A DNA stretch of 64,000 nt from Pseudomonadota bacterium. Lineage in GTDB: Bacteria; Pseudomonadota; Gammaproteobacteria; Steroidobacterales; Steroidobacteraceae. Each line of letters starts with the position of its first letter. The stretch's first letter is position 1. The notes under the pieces are model-generated. The model did no database searches. It had not been told where the DNA came from and worked only from the letters and a program-made list of their open reading frames with translations. Made by a program: the position numbers and the translations under genes. The stretch covers positions 1 to 64,000 of the forward strand of contig JAEYXD010000211.1 of the NCBI GenBank assembly GCA_023428645.1. Reading direction: 5' to 3'. Positions 1-8,319 of the stretch are shown here, piece by piece.

Positions 1-14
1 GCATGACTCCTGCT

Positions 15-38
15 CCCTCCCCCGCGTGCGGGGGAGGG
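15..38. repeat. GC-rich palindrome (dispersed family, copy 1)
   Basis: Perfect inverted repeat with arms CCCTCCCCCGC (15-25) and GCGGGGGAGGG (28-38) and a two-base centre. The same arm sequence recurs, with small changes, at 4955-4979 and 27249-27273, and in looser form at 33350-33369 and 47964-47990. All copies lie between genes, which suggests a REP-like dispersed element. It has no T-run, so a role as a Rho-independent terminator is not supported. Confidence 0.75.
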
Positions 39-105
39 TTGGGGAGGGGGCAGTCAAGGTGATGAGATCGCGTCGCGACTTGCCGGCACGCCCCCTTCCT
101 GTCCG

Positions 106-244
106 TTCCCCCGCGCAGCGGGGGAAGGGACGCTTTCCGACTTCCTCTCCCCGCTGGGCGGGGGAAGGGACGCTCTCCGACTTCCTCTCACCGCTGCGCG
201 GAGAAAGGGACGCTTCCGACTCCCTCCCTCCGACGCGGAGAAAA
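106..244. repeat. Palindrome plus tandem repeat of about 40 bp (three copies) downstream of hppA
   Basis: A 9-bp-arm palindrome (106-126, TTCCCCCGC/GCGGGGGAA) leads into three head-to-tail units at 127-166, 167-206 and 207-244. Each unit starts with GGGACGCT and contains CCGACT(T)CC followed by a C-rich/G-rich inverted repeat. Units 1 and 2 are both 40 bp and nearly identical; unit 3 is 38 bp and more diverged. The 106-126 palindrome resembles the second half of a unit. The array ends 13 bases from the hppA stop codon. It looks like local amplification of the dispersed palindrome family. It is not a CRISPR: there are no unique spacers. Confidence 0.75.
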
Positions 245-256
245 GGGACGTGCTTG

Positions 257-2293
257 TTACAGCAGCGGCACCAGCAACAACGCGACGATGTTGATGATCT
301 TGATCAATGGATTGATCGCCGGGCCCGCCGTGTCCTTGTACGGATCGCCCACCGTATCGCCGGTAACAGCGGCCTTGTGCGTCTCCGAGCCCTTGCCGCC
401 GTAGTTGCCTTCCTCGATGTACTTCTTCGCGTTGTCCCACGCGCCGCCGCCGGTGCACATCGAGATCGCGACGAACAGGCCCGTGACGATCGTGCCGATC
501 AACAGGCCGCCGAGCGCTCGGACGCCCGCGCCGGGTCCCATCAGGTAGTTCATGCCGAACGCGACGACGACCGGCACGAGAATCGGCAGCAGCGAAGGCA
601 CGATCATTTCGCCGATCGCTGCGCGCGTCAGCATGTCGACCGCCTTCGAGTAATCGGGCTTGCCCGTTCCCTCCATGATGCCTGGGATCTCGCGGAACTG
701 ACGGCGCACTTCGATCACGACCGAGCCCGCGGCGCGGCCAACCGCCTCCATCGCCATCGCGCCGAACAGGTAGGGCACGAGGCCGCCGATGAACAGGCCG
801 ATGATCACGGCCGGATCCGACAGGCTGAACGCCTGCAGCTTGCCGGCCGCATCGAGGTTGTGCGTGTAGTCGGCGAACAGCACCAGCGCCGCGAGACCCG
901 CGGAACCGATCGCATAGCCCTTCGTGACCGCCTTGGTCGTGTTGCCGACCGCATCGAGCGCGTCGGTGATCTTCCGAACGTCCTTCGGCAGGCCGGACAT
1001 CTCGGCGATGCCGCCGCCGTTGTCGGTGATCGGCCCGTACGCGTCGAGCGCGACGATCATGCCGGTCATCGACAGCATCGACGTTGCGGCAATCGCGATG
1101 CCGTACAGATCCGCGACCTGGTACGCGCCCCAAATGGCCGCGCACACCGCGAGCACCGGCCACGCGGTCGAGCGCATCGACACCGCGAGACCCGCGATCA
1201 CGTTCGTGCCGTGACCCGTCTGCGACGCCTCGGCGACGCGGCGGACCGGGCTGTACTCGGTCGCCGTGTAGAACTCCGTGATCCAGATGAGCGCCGCGGT
1301 CAGCAGCAGGCCGATGACCGCGCAGACGAACATGTCAGTCGCGCGTTCCGCCATCACCTGGTTCGAGACGAAGTAGAACGCGATCAGCGCGAGGATGCCG
1401 GACACCGCGGTGCCGCGGTACAGCGCGTTCATGATCTTGCCGCCCTCGCTCGCCTTGACGAAGAACGAGCCGACGATCGACGCGACGATGGACACCGCGC
1501 CGAGCAGGAGCGGGTACAGGACGTACTTCATGTCGAGCCCGCCGTCCGCGGCCGTGAACATCAAGCCGCCGAGCACCATCGTCGCGACGACCGTCACGGC
1601 GTAGGTTTCGAACAAATCGGCCGCCATGCCGGCGCAGTCGCCGACGTTGTCGCCCACGTTATCGGCGATGACCGCGGGGTTGCGCGGGTCGTCTTCCGGG
1701 ATGCCGGCTTCGACTTTGCCGACGAGGTCGGCGCCGACGTCGGCGCCCTTCGTGAAGATGCCGCCGCCGAGACGGGCGAAGATCGAGATCAGCGAGCCGC
1801 CGAACGCGAGGCCGACGAGCGCATGCAGCGCTTCTCGGTTGGCGCCCAGCGCGTAGAAGTAGCCCGCGACGCCGAGCAGGCCCAGGCCGACGACGAGCAT
1901 GCCCGTGATCGCGCCGCCCCGGAACGCCACCGCGAGCGCGGGATTCAGCCCGACGCTCGCCGCTTGCGCCGTGCGCACGTTCGCGCGCACGGAAACGTTC
2001 ATGCCGATGAATCCTGCGAGGCCCGAGAGGATCGCGCCGACCGCGAAGCCGCCGGCGGTCTGCCAGTCGAGCGCAAAGCCGAGCACGACGAACAGAACGA
2101 CGCCGACGATCGCGATCGTCGTGTATTGACGACTCAAGTACGCCTTGGCGCCCGCCTGAATCGCCGCGGCGATTTCTTGCATGCGCGCGTTGCCGGCGGG
2201 TTGCTTGTTGATCCATCCGAACGAGAACACGCCGTAGAGCACCGCGACAATGCCGGCGCCGATTGCGAGCCAGAGCGCAACATCAGTGGACAT
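257..2293 (-). CDS. hppA: K+-insensitive pyrophosphate-energised proton pump (H+-PPase)
   Basis: Membrane-bound pyrophosphatase of 678 residues that couples PPi hydrolysis to proton export. The whole length is hydrophobic, with the many membrane helices expected of the family and conserved acidic loops such as ADNVGDNVGDCAGMAADLFE. The subtype-deciding motif reads GNTTKAVTKG, with Lys at about residue 454; by family knowledge Lys here marks K+-independent pumps, while K+-dependent ones carry Ala. The ATG start has a strong GGAGG site just upstream. It lies 93 bases downstream of pfp on the same strand. I infer that pfp and hppA are co-expressed, so PPi is both used for glycolysis and conserved as proton-motive force. 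Confidence 0.97.
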   Translation of the reverse strand: MSTDVALWLAIGAGIVAVLYGVFSFGWINKQPAGNARMQEIAAAIQAGAKAYLSRQYTTIAIVGVVLFVVLGFALDWQTAGGFAVGAILSGLAGFIGMNVSVRANVRTAQAASVGLNPALAVAFRGGAITGMLVVGLGLLGVAGYFYALGANREALHALVGLAFGGSLISIFARLGGGIFTKGADVGADLVGKVEAGIPEDDPRNPAVIADNVGDNVGDCAGMAADLFETYAVTVVATMVLGGLMFTAADGGLDMKYVLYPLLLGAVSIVASIVGSFFVKASEGGKIMNALYRGTAVSGILALIAFYFVSNQVMAERATDMFVCAVIGLLLTAALIWITEFYTATEYSPVRRVAEASQTGHGTNVIAGLAVSMRSTAWPVLAVCAAIWGAYQVADLYGIAIAATSMLSMTGMIVALDAYGPITDNGGGIAEMSGLPKDVRKITDALDAVGNTTKAVTKGYAIGSAGLAALVLFADYTHNLDAAGKLQAFSLSDPAVIIGLFIGGLVPYLFGAMAMEAVGRAAGSVVIEVRRQFREIPGIMEGTGKPDYSKAVDMLTRAAIGEMIVPSLLPILVPVVVAFGMNYLMGPGAGVRALGGLLIGTIVTGLFVAISMCTGGGAWDNAKKYIEEGNYGGKGSETHKAAVTGDTVGDPYKDTAGPAINPLIKIINIVALLLVPLL

Positions 2294-2386
2294 GAACCTT
2301 CCTCCCCCTGCGGGATTTCGTTATCGGAACAGTTTTGAGTCGGCAACGGGAAACCAATTGATTTCCCAACGGAAAAAGGCGCGCGA

Positions 2387-3658
2387 CTATACCACAAAGG
2401 TGCTGCTGAGCTTTTTCTTGACCGGCGTATTCTTGAGCGTCACGTATTGCGGCAGCCCGTCCTTGTATGGCGGGTAGTCCTCGCCGCGAATGAGCGGGCT
2501 CAGATAGCGCCGCGCCTTCGCGGTGATGTGGAAGCCGTCGCGCGTGATGTAGTCCCGCGGCAGCATCTTTTCCTGGTTCGCGACCTCATCGAGCCGCGCG
2601 ATGCCGATCTTCCATTTGTAGGGTTTGTCGGCCGTGCGCACGATCGTCGGCATCACCGAGTTATGTCCCTTCAGGGCGAGATCGACCGCGGCTTTGCCGA
2701 CCGCGTAAGCCTGTTCGACGTCGACCTTCGAGGCGATGTGGCGTGCGGCTCGTTGCAGGTAATCCGCGACCGCCCAGTGATATTTGTAATCGAGCTTCGA
2801 CTTCACCAGTTGAGCGATCACCGGGGCGACGCCGCCGAGCTGTGCGTGGCCGAACGCGTCACGCAAGCCGGCGTCCGAGAGGAACTTGCCTTCCCGGTTT
2901 TTCACGCCTTCGGAGACGACGATCGCGCAATAACCGAATTTCTCCACCGATGCCTTCACGCGGGCGCAGAACGCCTCCTCATCGAACGTGATCTCCGGGA
3001 AGAGAATGATATGCGGCGCATCGCCTTCGCGTTCGGCCGCGAGGCCGCCGGCCGCGGCGATCCATCCTGCATGGCGGCCCATGACCTCCATGATGAAGAC
3101 CTTCGTGGAAGTCTTCGCCATCGAGGCGACGTCGAAGCCGGCTTCGCGAATCGAAACCGCCACGTATTTCGCGACCGAGCCGAAGCCCGGGCAGGTGTCC
3201 GTGATCGGCAAGTCGTTGTCGACTGTCTTCGGCACGTGAATCGCCTGCAGCGGCAGGCCCATTGTGTCGGCGAGTTGCGCGACCTTGAGGCAGGTGTCGG
3301 CCGAATCGCCGCCGCCGTTGTAGAAGAAATAGCCGATATCGTGCGCCTTGAACACTTCGATCAAGCGCTCGTACTGCGCGGGGTTGTCCTCGAACTTCTT
3401 GAGCTTGTATCGCGCCGAGCCGAAGGCGCCCGCGGGGGTGTGCCGCAAAGCGTGGATCGCGGCGGCCGATTCCTTGCTCGTGTCGATCAGGTCCTCCGTG
3501 AGCGCGCCGACGATGCCGTGTCGGCCCGCGTACACCTTGCCGATTTTTTGAGGGTGTTTGCGGCAGGTTTCGATTACTCCGCAAGCGGAAGCGTTGATGA
3601 CTGCCGTCACGCCTCCAGATTGTGCATAGAACGCGTTCCGCGGCTTCTTGACAGGCAT
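2387..3658 (-). CDS. pfp: Pyrophosphate-dependent 6-phosphofructokinase
   Basis: Catalyses reversible phosphorylation of fructose 6-phosphate with PPi instead of ATP. The 423-residue protein has the donor-site signature GGGDS (115-119) and PKTVDND (143-149). The Asp in the first motif and the Lys before TVDND are the replacements that define PPi-dependent enzymes; ATP enzymes have Gly at both. MEVMGRHAGW is the substrate-binding region. I chose the ATG at 3658 because AGAGG lies seven bases upstream; the frame stays open a further 12 codons, to 3694, without support. Divergent from adk (198-base gap) and followed by hppA. I see no ATP-PFK in the window. Confidence 0.96.
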   Translation of the reverse strand: MPVKKPRNAFYAQSGGVTAVINASACGVIETCRKHPQKIGKVYAGRHGIVGALTEDLIDTSKESAAAIHALRHTPAGAFGSARYKLKKFEDNPAQYERLIEVFKAHDIGYFFYNGGGDSADTCLKVAQLADTMGLPLQAIHVPKTVDNDLPITDTCPGFGSVAKYVAVSIREAGFDVASMAKTSTKVFIMEVMGRHAGWIAAAGGLAAEREGDAPHIILFPEITFDEEAFCARVKASVEKFGYCAIVVSEGVKNREGKFLSDAGLRDAFGHAQLGGVAPVIAQLVKSKLDYKYHWAVADYLQRAARHIASKVDVEQAYAVGKAAVDLALKGHNSVMPTIVRTADKPYKWKIGIARLDEVANQEKMLPRDYITRDGFHITAKARRYLSPLIRGEDYPPYKDGLPQYVTLKNTPVKKKLSSTFVV

Positions 3659-3856
3659 CGCATACCTCTGGTCGGTGGGAAGGCGGGGAAGCATAAGCAG
3701 GGATCGTATTCAGTGGCTAGACACTGCAATGCAGGTGTAGTGATGGCTTCGTATCCCGCTTCGGCAGCCTGTTCGCGCATCGCCCGATTGCTAGTCGATA
3801 GCGCCTTCTTGCTGTAGGGTAGCGCCTCTTTTTCGGGCGAGGTTCGGGTCGGAATG

Positions 3857-4930
3857 ATGCGTATCGTATTGCTGGGAGCACCGGGGTCGGGCAAGGGCAC
3901 GCAGGCGCAGCGTCTGCAAGCCAAGTACGGCGTGCCACAGGTGTCCTCAGGTGATTTGCTGCGGGATGCCGTCGCTCGCGGAACGGAACTGGGCCGGCAG
4001 GCGAAGGCAGTGATGGACGCGGGCCAGCTCGTTTCGGACGAGATCGTGCTGGGGTTGATCCGCGATCGGCTCAGCCGTCCGGATGCCGCGAACGGGTTCA
4101 TTCTCGACGGCTTCCCGCGCAACATCGATCAAGCAAATTCTCTCGGTGCGCTGTTGGCCGATCTGGGTCAGCCGCTCGACGCGGTGCTGTTGCTCGACGT
4201 TCGCAACGAGACGCTGATGCAGCGGCTCGCTGGCCGCCGTGTGTGTCCCAAGTGCGGCACTGTGTACAACGTGCACTCGTTGCCGGAGGGCGCGACGACG
4301 TGCGCGAATGACGGCGCCGATCTCCATCAACGTGCCGACGACAAAGAGGACGTGATCGCCAAGCGTCTCGAGGTCTACGAGCGACAGACGCGTCCGCTCG
4401 TCGAGCACTATTCCCGCGAAGGCCTGCTCCGCGCGATCGCGGGTGAGGGCACGCTCGACGACGTGTTCGAGCGGATGGAAGCCGCGGCACTCGCGCAACC
4501 GGTGCCGGCGGGAAAAGTGAAAGTCGAGCGCAAGACCGCCGCGCCGACGTCTAAGGCAAGCTCGAAGAGCCAGGCGGCCGGCACGCGGGCGAAGTCCGCA
4601 TCCAAGCGCAGCGTGAAGTCCGCGGGCACGGGTGCGGCGAAGGCCGCCACGAAGCCGACAGCTCGGCCTGTTGCGAAATCCTCGGGCACGCAGCGTGCGA
4701 GCGTGAAGGCAAAAGCAAAGGCGAAGGCGAAAACGAAGGCCGCGAGCCGCAAGGCGAAGCCGGTGTCGAAGTCGAAGACTGCGGCAAAGTCCGCGGCGAA
4801 GTCGAAGTCGCCGGCCAGGTCGAAGGCTCGGGCGCAGAAGGCCCCGGCGAAGTCGAAGCGCGTTGCGAAGACGAAGGCGTCCAAGTCCAAGCAGATCGCC
4901 AAGCGCGCCAAGCCACGCGCCAAGAAATAG
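3857..4930 (+). CDS. adk: Adenylate kinase with long histone-H1-like basic C-terminal tail
   Basis: Interconverts ATP + AMP and 2 ADP. Residues 1 to about 218 form a complete bacterial long-form kinase: P-loop GAPGSGKGT, DGFPRN, and a zinc-type LID with Cys-x2-Cys (CPKC), then Cys and Asp (CAND), as in Bacillus-type enzymes. The family normally ends near 215 residues. Here about 137 more follow (about 4514-4930), built of K/A/S/P/T/R in AKSK, KAKAK and AKKA patterns. That part contains no aromatic residue and one acidic residue, at its start. It resembles AlgP or H1-like nucleic-acid-binding tails. Two adjacent ATGs exist (3854, 3857); MRIVLLGAPG matches the family start. The tail keeps the reading frame and normal codon use up to a TAG stop. 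Confidence 0.95.
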   Translation: MRIVLLGAPGSGKGTQAQRLQAKYGVPQVSSGDLLRDAVARGTELGRQAKAVMDAGQLVSDEIVLGLIRDRLSRPDAANGFILDGFPRNIDQANSLGALLADLGQPLDAVLLLDVRNETLMQRLAGRRVCPKCGTVYNVHSLPEGATTCANDGADLHQRADDKEDVIAKRLEVYERQTRPLVEHYSREGLLRAIAGEGTLDDVFERMEAAALAQPVPAGKVKVERKTAAPTSKASSKSQAAGTRAKSASKRSVKSAGTGAAKAATKPTARPVAKSSGTQRASVKAKAKAKAKTKAASRKAKPVSKSKTAAKSAAKSKSPARSKARAQKAPAKSKRVAKTKASKSKQIAKRAKPRAKK

Positions 4931-4954
4931 GCGAGAGGAAGGCCCCCTCCCAAA

Positions 4955-4979
4955 CCCTCCCCCGCTGCGCGGGGAGGGG
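4955..4979. repeat. GC-rich palindrome (dispersed family, copy 2)
   Basis: CCCTCCCCCGC on the left faces GCGGGGAGGG on the right across a few bases, between the convergent adk and rnd genes. The arm matches copies at 15-38 and 27249-27273. It could act as a bidirectional stop for the convergent pair, but no T-run follows. Confidence 0.7.
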
Positions 4980-4988
4980 TGCTCGCTC

Positions 4989-5046
4989 CTCACTCGCTCT
5001 TGACGTGCGTCAGCAGGCTCACTCGCTCTTGCCGCGCGTCAGCAGG
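4989..5046. repeat. 29-bp tandem duplication spanning the rnd stop codon
   Basis: Two adjacent 29-base copies, 4989-5017 and 5018-5046, differ at only two positions (GACGTGCG versus GCCGCGCG in the middle). The second copy contains the last codons and the stop (5019-5021) of rnd, read on the minus strand; the first is an extra copy of that gene end lying beyond the stop. The unit is not a multiple of three, but the stop in the functional copy keeps the protein unchanged. Confidence 0.9.
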
Positions 5047-6161
5047 CGCTCGCCGATCGCGCCTCGCCGCCAGCCGGTATTGATCGATTGCGTGCGGCCG
5101 GAAAACACGAGCTGCTCCACATCCCGCCGCGTCGCCAACAGCTCCGGCGCGATCTTCATCTCTTCGGCGTGCGTTCGCACGATCGACATCAACTTCGATA
5201 CGCGCGCGACCTGCTCGGGCTCGGGTTTGCCAGGCGGCTCGTAGGGCGGCTCATGCGCAGCGTCGCGGTGCGCCTGTGCGACGATGGCAACCAGCTCCTC
5301 GGCGTTCTTGCGCAGCACGCCGGCGGGCACGAGGCGCAGCTCCGCAAGCTGGGTCGCCGAATTCGGCAAGCGCTCCGCGATCTCGCGCAAGCCCTCGTCC
5401 GGCAGAATCCAGCCGCGCGGCCGGTCATGCTTCATCGCGCGTTCTTCGCGCCAGGCGGCCAACAGCTTCGCGGCGACTCGTTGCGCCGGTTTCAGACGAT
5501 CGAGGCCCTTCAAGCGACGCCACGCGTCTCGCGGCTCGGTGCGATAGAGCGCCGGGTCCGCGAGCTTCTCGGTTTCCTCTTGCAGCCATTCGAGGCGCCC
5601 GGCGGCGACCAATGCGGCGCGCAGCTCGAGATACAAGGGCACGAGGTAACGCACGTCGTCCGCGGCATAGCTCAGCTGTTCGCTGCTGAGCGGTCGGCGT
5701 GCCCAGTCGGTGCGCGCGTGACCCTTCGCGAGCGTGTGCCCCAGCCGCTCCGCGACCAGATTGCCGTAGCCGATCTGCGCCGGCAGTCCCAGAAAGGCGG
5801 CGGCGAGCTGTGTGTCGAACAGCGGCCCCGGAATCCGGCCGTCTTCGGGCAGCGGCGTGCCCGCCGCGACGCTGGAGCGCGGCGCAAGCAACATTACTTC
5901 GAGATCCTGCCGTGCGGCATGCAGGACTTTCACGCGATTGCGATCGTCCAGGAGATCCCACAGCGGCTGTAAGTCCTTCACGGCCAGCGGATCGACCAGC
6001 ACGCACGCGTCCTGCGTCGCGGCCTGCACCAGGCAAAGGATCGGGTAATAGGTGCTTTCGCGCATGAATTCCGTATCCAGCGCGATGAAATCGGCAGGGG
6101 CCAAAAGCTCGACGGCCCGCTGCAATTCCGCGGAGCTCGACACGTAAAGCACGTCGGACAT
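5019..6161 (-). CDS. rnd: Ribonuclease D
   Basis: 3'-5' exoribonuclease that trims tRNA and other stable RNA 3' ends. It has 380 residues, the usual length. The DEDD exonuclease domain fills the first half: DTEF (Asp29, Glu31), HAARQDLEV and YAADDVRYL. The second half, rich in charged helices (DRPRGWILPDEGLREIAERLP), fits an HRDC domain. It is divergent from mpl across 116 bases and convergent with adk. The final 11 codons and stop lie in the 29-bp tandem duplication. No strong ribosome-binding site precedes the ATG, but MSDVLYVSS fits the family start. Confidence 0.95.
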   Translation of the reverse strand: MSDVLYVSSSAELQRAVELLAPADFIALDTEFMRESTYYPILCLVQAATQDACVLVDPLAVKDLQPLWDLLDDRNRVKVLHAARQDLEVMLLAPRSSVAAGTPLPEDGRIPGPLFDTQLAAAFLGLPAQIGYGNLVAERLGHTLAKGHARTDWARRPLSSEQLSYAADDVRYLVPLYLELRAALVAAGRLEWLQEETEKLADPALYRTEPRDAWRRLKGLDRLKPAQRVAAKLLAAWREERAMKHDRPRGWILPDEGLREIAERLPNSATQLAELRLVPAGVLRKNAEELVAIVAQAHRDAAHEPPYEPPGKPEPEQVARVSKLMSIVRTHAEEMKIAPELLATRRDVEQLVFSGRTQSINTGWRRGAIGERLLTRGKSE

Positions 6162-6277
6162 GGAGTGTAGAATCTCGGCCTGTTTGCGATCGGCGGATTC
6201 TATCCGCTATCGCCCGATGACCGCCGATCGGCGGCCGGCCAGCACCGATCACTCAGCGATTTCTGCACGAAAACACC

Positions 6278-7648
6278 ATGCATCTTCACATCCTCGGCAT
6301 TTGCGGCACGTTCATGGGCGGCATCGCGGCGCTCGCGCGCGCAGCGGGGCATCGGGTGACGGGGTCGGATCAAAACGTCTATCCGCCCATGTCGGATCAG
6401 CTCGCCGCGCTGGGCATCGAGCTCATCGAGGGGTACGACCCCAAGCAGCTCGAACTGAACCCGGACGTCATCGTCATCGGCAACGTGATGAGCCGCGGCA
6501 ATGCGCTCGTGGAGGCGGTGCTCGATAGTGGCAAGCCCTACACCTCGGGTCCGGAATGGCTCGCGCGTCATGTGCTCGCGGGGCGGTGGACGCTCGCGGT
6601 CGCCGGTACGCACGGCAAGACGACGACATCCAGCATTCTCGCCTGGATTCTCGAATACGCCGGCCTGGCCCCGGGCTTTCTCATCGGCGGCGTGCCGGGC
6701 AATTTCAATGTCACCGCGCGGTTGGGCACCGGTCAGCATTTCGTCGTCGAAGCGGACGAGTACGACACCGCGTTTTTCGACAAGCGCGCCAAGTTCGTTC
6801 ACTACCGGCCGCGCACTGCGATCCTGAACAATCTCGAGCACGACCACGCCGATATCTATCCGGACGTCGCGTCCATTCAGCGGCAGTTCCATCAGCTGCT
6901 GCGCATGGTCCCGCGCCACGGCATGGTCGTCGCGAACGCGGCGGCAACGCACGTCATGGAAGTGATCGACATGGGCTGCTGGACACCCGTCGAGCGCTTC
7001 GCGGCGAGCACGGGCGGCGACACGGCGTGGTATGCCGCCGCGGAGCCCGCGAGCGATTTCTCGCGTTTCGTCATCATGGAGGGCAACCGCGAGATGGGCG
7101 AAGTGCAGTGGTCGATGGTTGGCCGGCACAATGCCGAGAACGCGCTCGCGGCGATTCTCGCCGCGCGTCACGCGGGCGTGGCGGTCGCGACGTCGATCGA
7201 TGCTCTCAAGCAATTTGCCGGCGTGCGCAGGCGCATGGAGGTGCGCGGTGTCGTGCGCGATATCACGGTGTACGATGACTTTGCACACCACCCGACCGCG
7301 GTCGAAACGACGATCGACGGCTTGCGACGGCGTATCGGCAAAGCGCGGCTCATCGCCGTGCTGGAGCCGCGTTCGAACACGATGAAGCTCGGCACGCATC
7401 GGGATGCGCTCGCCCATTCGCTGAGCGCCGCGGACGAGGTGTGGATGTATCAAGGGCCCGGCGTGAAGTGGGATGTGGCCGGCTCGGTTGCGAGCCTAGG
7501 CGCACGCGCGCACGTCGAGACGGATATCGATGCGCTCGTCGAGCGTCTGAATCATGTCTTGCGGCCCGGCGATCACGTGCTGATGATGTCGAACGGCGGC
7601 TTCGGCGGCATCCACTCGAAACTGCTGACGCGCCTGTCGCGCACGTAG
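6278..7648 (+). CDS. mpl: UDP-N-acetylmuramate:L-Ala-gamma-D-Glu-meso-DAP ligase (murein recycling)
   Basis: Cytoplasmic ligase that attaches recycled murein tripeptide to UDP-MurNAc, bypassing MurC, D and E. At 456 residues it is full length. The start MHLHILGICGTFMGG is diagnostic of Mpl rather than MurC. The ATP-binding loop is GTHGKTTTS (110-118), and the Mur central and C-terminal domains follow (EADEYDTAFFDKR; DDFAHHPTAV). Its presence implies DAP-type peptidoglycan and active wall recycling. A perfect 7-bp hairpin (7636-7654) has the stop codon in its loop. Confidence 0.96.
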   Translation: MHLHILGICGTFMGGIAALARAAGHRVTGSDQNVYPPMSDQLAALGIELIEGYDPKQLELNPDVIVIGNVMSRGNALVEAVLDSGKPYTSGPEWLARHVLAGRWTLAVAGTHGKTTTSSILAWILEYAGLAPGFLIGGVPGNFNVTARLGTGQHFVVEADEYDTAFFDKRAKFVHYRPRTAILNNLEHDHADIYPDVASIQRQFHQLLRMVPRHGMVVANAAATHVMEVIDMGCWTPVERFAASTGGDTAWYAAAEPASDFSRFVIMEGNREMGEVQWSMVGRHNAENALAAILAARHAGVAVATSIDALKQFAGVRRRMEVRGVVRDITVYDDFAHHPTAVETTIDGLRRRIGKARLIAVLEPRSNTMKLGTHRDALAHSLSAADEVWMYQGPGVKWDVAGSVASLGARAHVETDIDALVERLNHVLRPGDHVLMMSNGGFGGIHSKLLTRLSRT

Positions 7649-7654
7649 CGCGAC
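7636..7654 (+). other. Hairpin around the mpl stop codon
   Basis: GTCGCGC and GCGCGAC form a perfect 7-bp stem with loop ACGTA, which contains the TAG stop of mpl. No T-run follows. It may stabilise the 3' end of the mpl message or be chance in GC-rich DNA. Confidence 0.4.
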
Positions 7655-7727
7655 GCTTGAACCTCGTGGCGGTTCGAGGAGTCCATCTCTTCGCACCGTC
7701 GTCGCGGTCATGAGCGAGGCTTGGACT

Positions 7728-8312
7728 ATGGATACTATTCCGCTGTTTCCACTGAACACCGTGTTGTTTCCCGGTGGGCCGCTCAGGTTGCGCATCTTCG
7801 AGCCGCGCTATCTCGACATGATCGGCCGCTGCATGCGCGAGGGTTCGGCGTTCGGCGTCGCGATGATCATCGAAGGCATGGAGGCGGGTGGCCCAGCGAC
7901 GACCGCCACGGTCGGCACGTCGGCGCGCGTCGTCGATTTCGAGAAGCTGCCCGATGGGCTGCTCGGCATCACCGCGATCGGCGAGCGCTGTTTTCGCGTC
8001 CGGCACGTGGACCATCAATCCGATGGCTTGAACGTCGCGCGCGTCGAATGGCTGCAGGCGGAGCCGGCGCTGCCCGTGCCGGAGAGCTGTGAGCCGTTCG
8101 TCATGCTGCTGCAGCACGCGCTGCCCGAGTTGGCGCCTCTCTATGATTTCTCGCCGGTGTCGTACGACGACGCGTCATGGGTCGGCTCGCGACTGGTCGA
8201 ATTGTTGCCCTTGTCGCCCGCGGAGAAGCAGCTCTGCCTCGAGATGCAGGACCCCTTGCAGCGCCTCGACCACTTGCGGTCCCGCGTGCAGATTCAGCGC
8301 GACGGGGTGTGA
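7728..8312 (+). CDS. LON peptidase substrate-binding domain protein
   Basis: A 194-residue protein made only of the N-terminal (substrate-recognition) domain of Lon, without ATPase or protease parts. The start MDTIPLFPLNTVLFPGGPL and the motif RIFEPRYLDM are typical of this stand-alone family, found widely in proteobacteria. Function is not established; binding of unfolded or specific proteins is assumed from the Lon homology. I prefer ATG 7728 because the conserved domain starts there and GAGG lies upstream; an in-frame ATG at 7710 would add six residues. It follows mpl on the same strand after 79 bases. Confidence 0.85.
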   Translation: MDTIPLFPLNTVLFPGGPLRLRIFEPRYLDMIGRCMREGSAFGVAMIIEGMEAGGPATTATVGTSARVVDFEKLPDGLLGITAIGERCFRVRHVDHQSDGLNVARVEWLQAEPALPVPESCEPFVMLLQHALPELAPLYDFSPVSYDDASWVGSRLVELLPLSPAEKQLCLEMQDPLQRLDHLRSRVQIQRDGV

Positions 8313-8319
8313 GGCGCGG

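Noticed and set aside
127..244. CRISPR-like array
   Set aside because: Units are contiguous with no unique spacers and there are no cas genes nearby.
26..2338. A 770-codon open frame on the plus strand opposite hppA
   Set aside because: It is rich in Arg, Asp and His and matches no family; it is the antisense shadow of the high-GC hppA gene.
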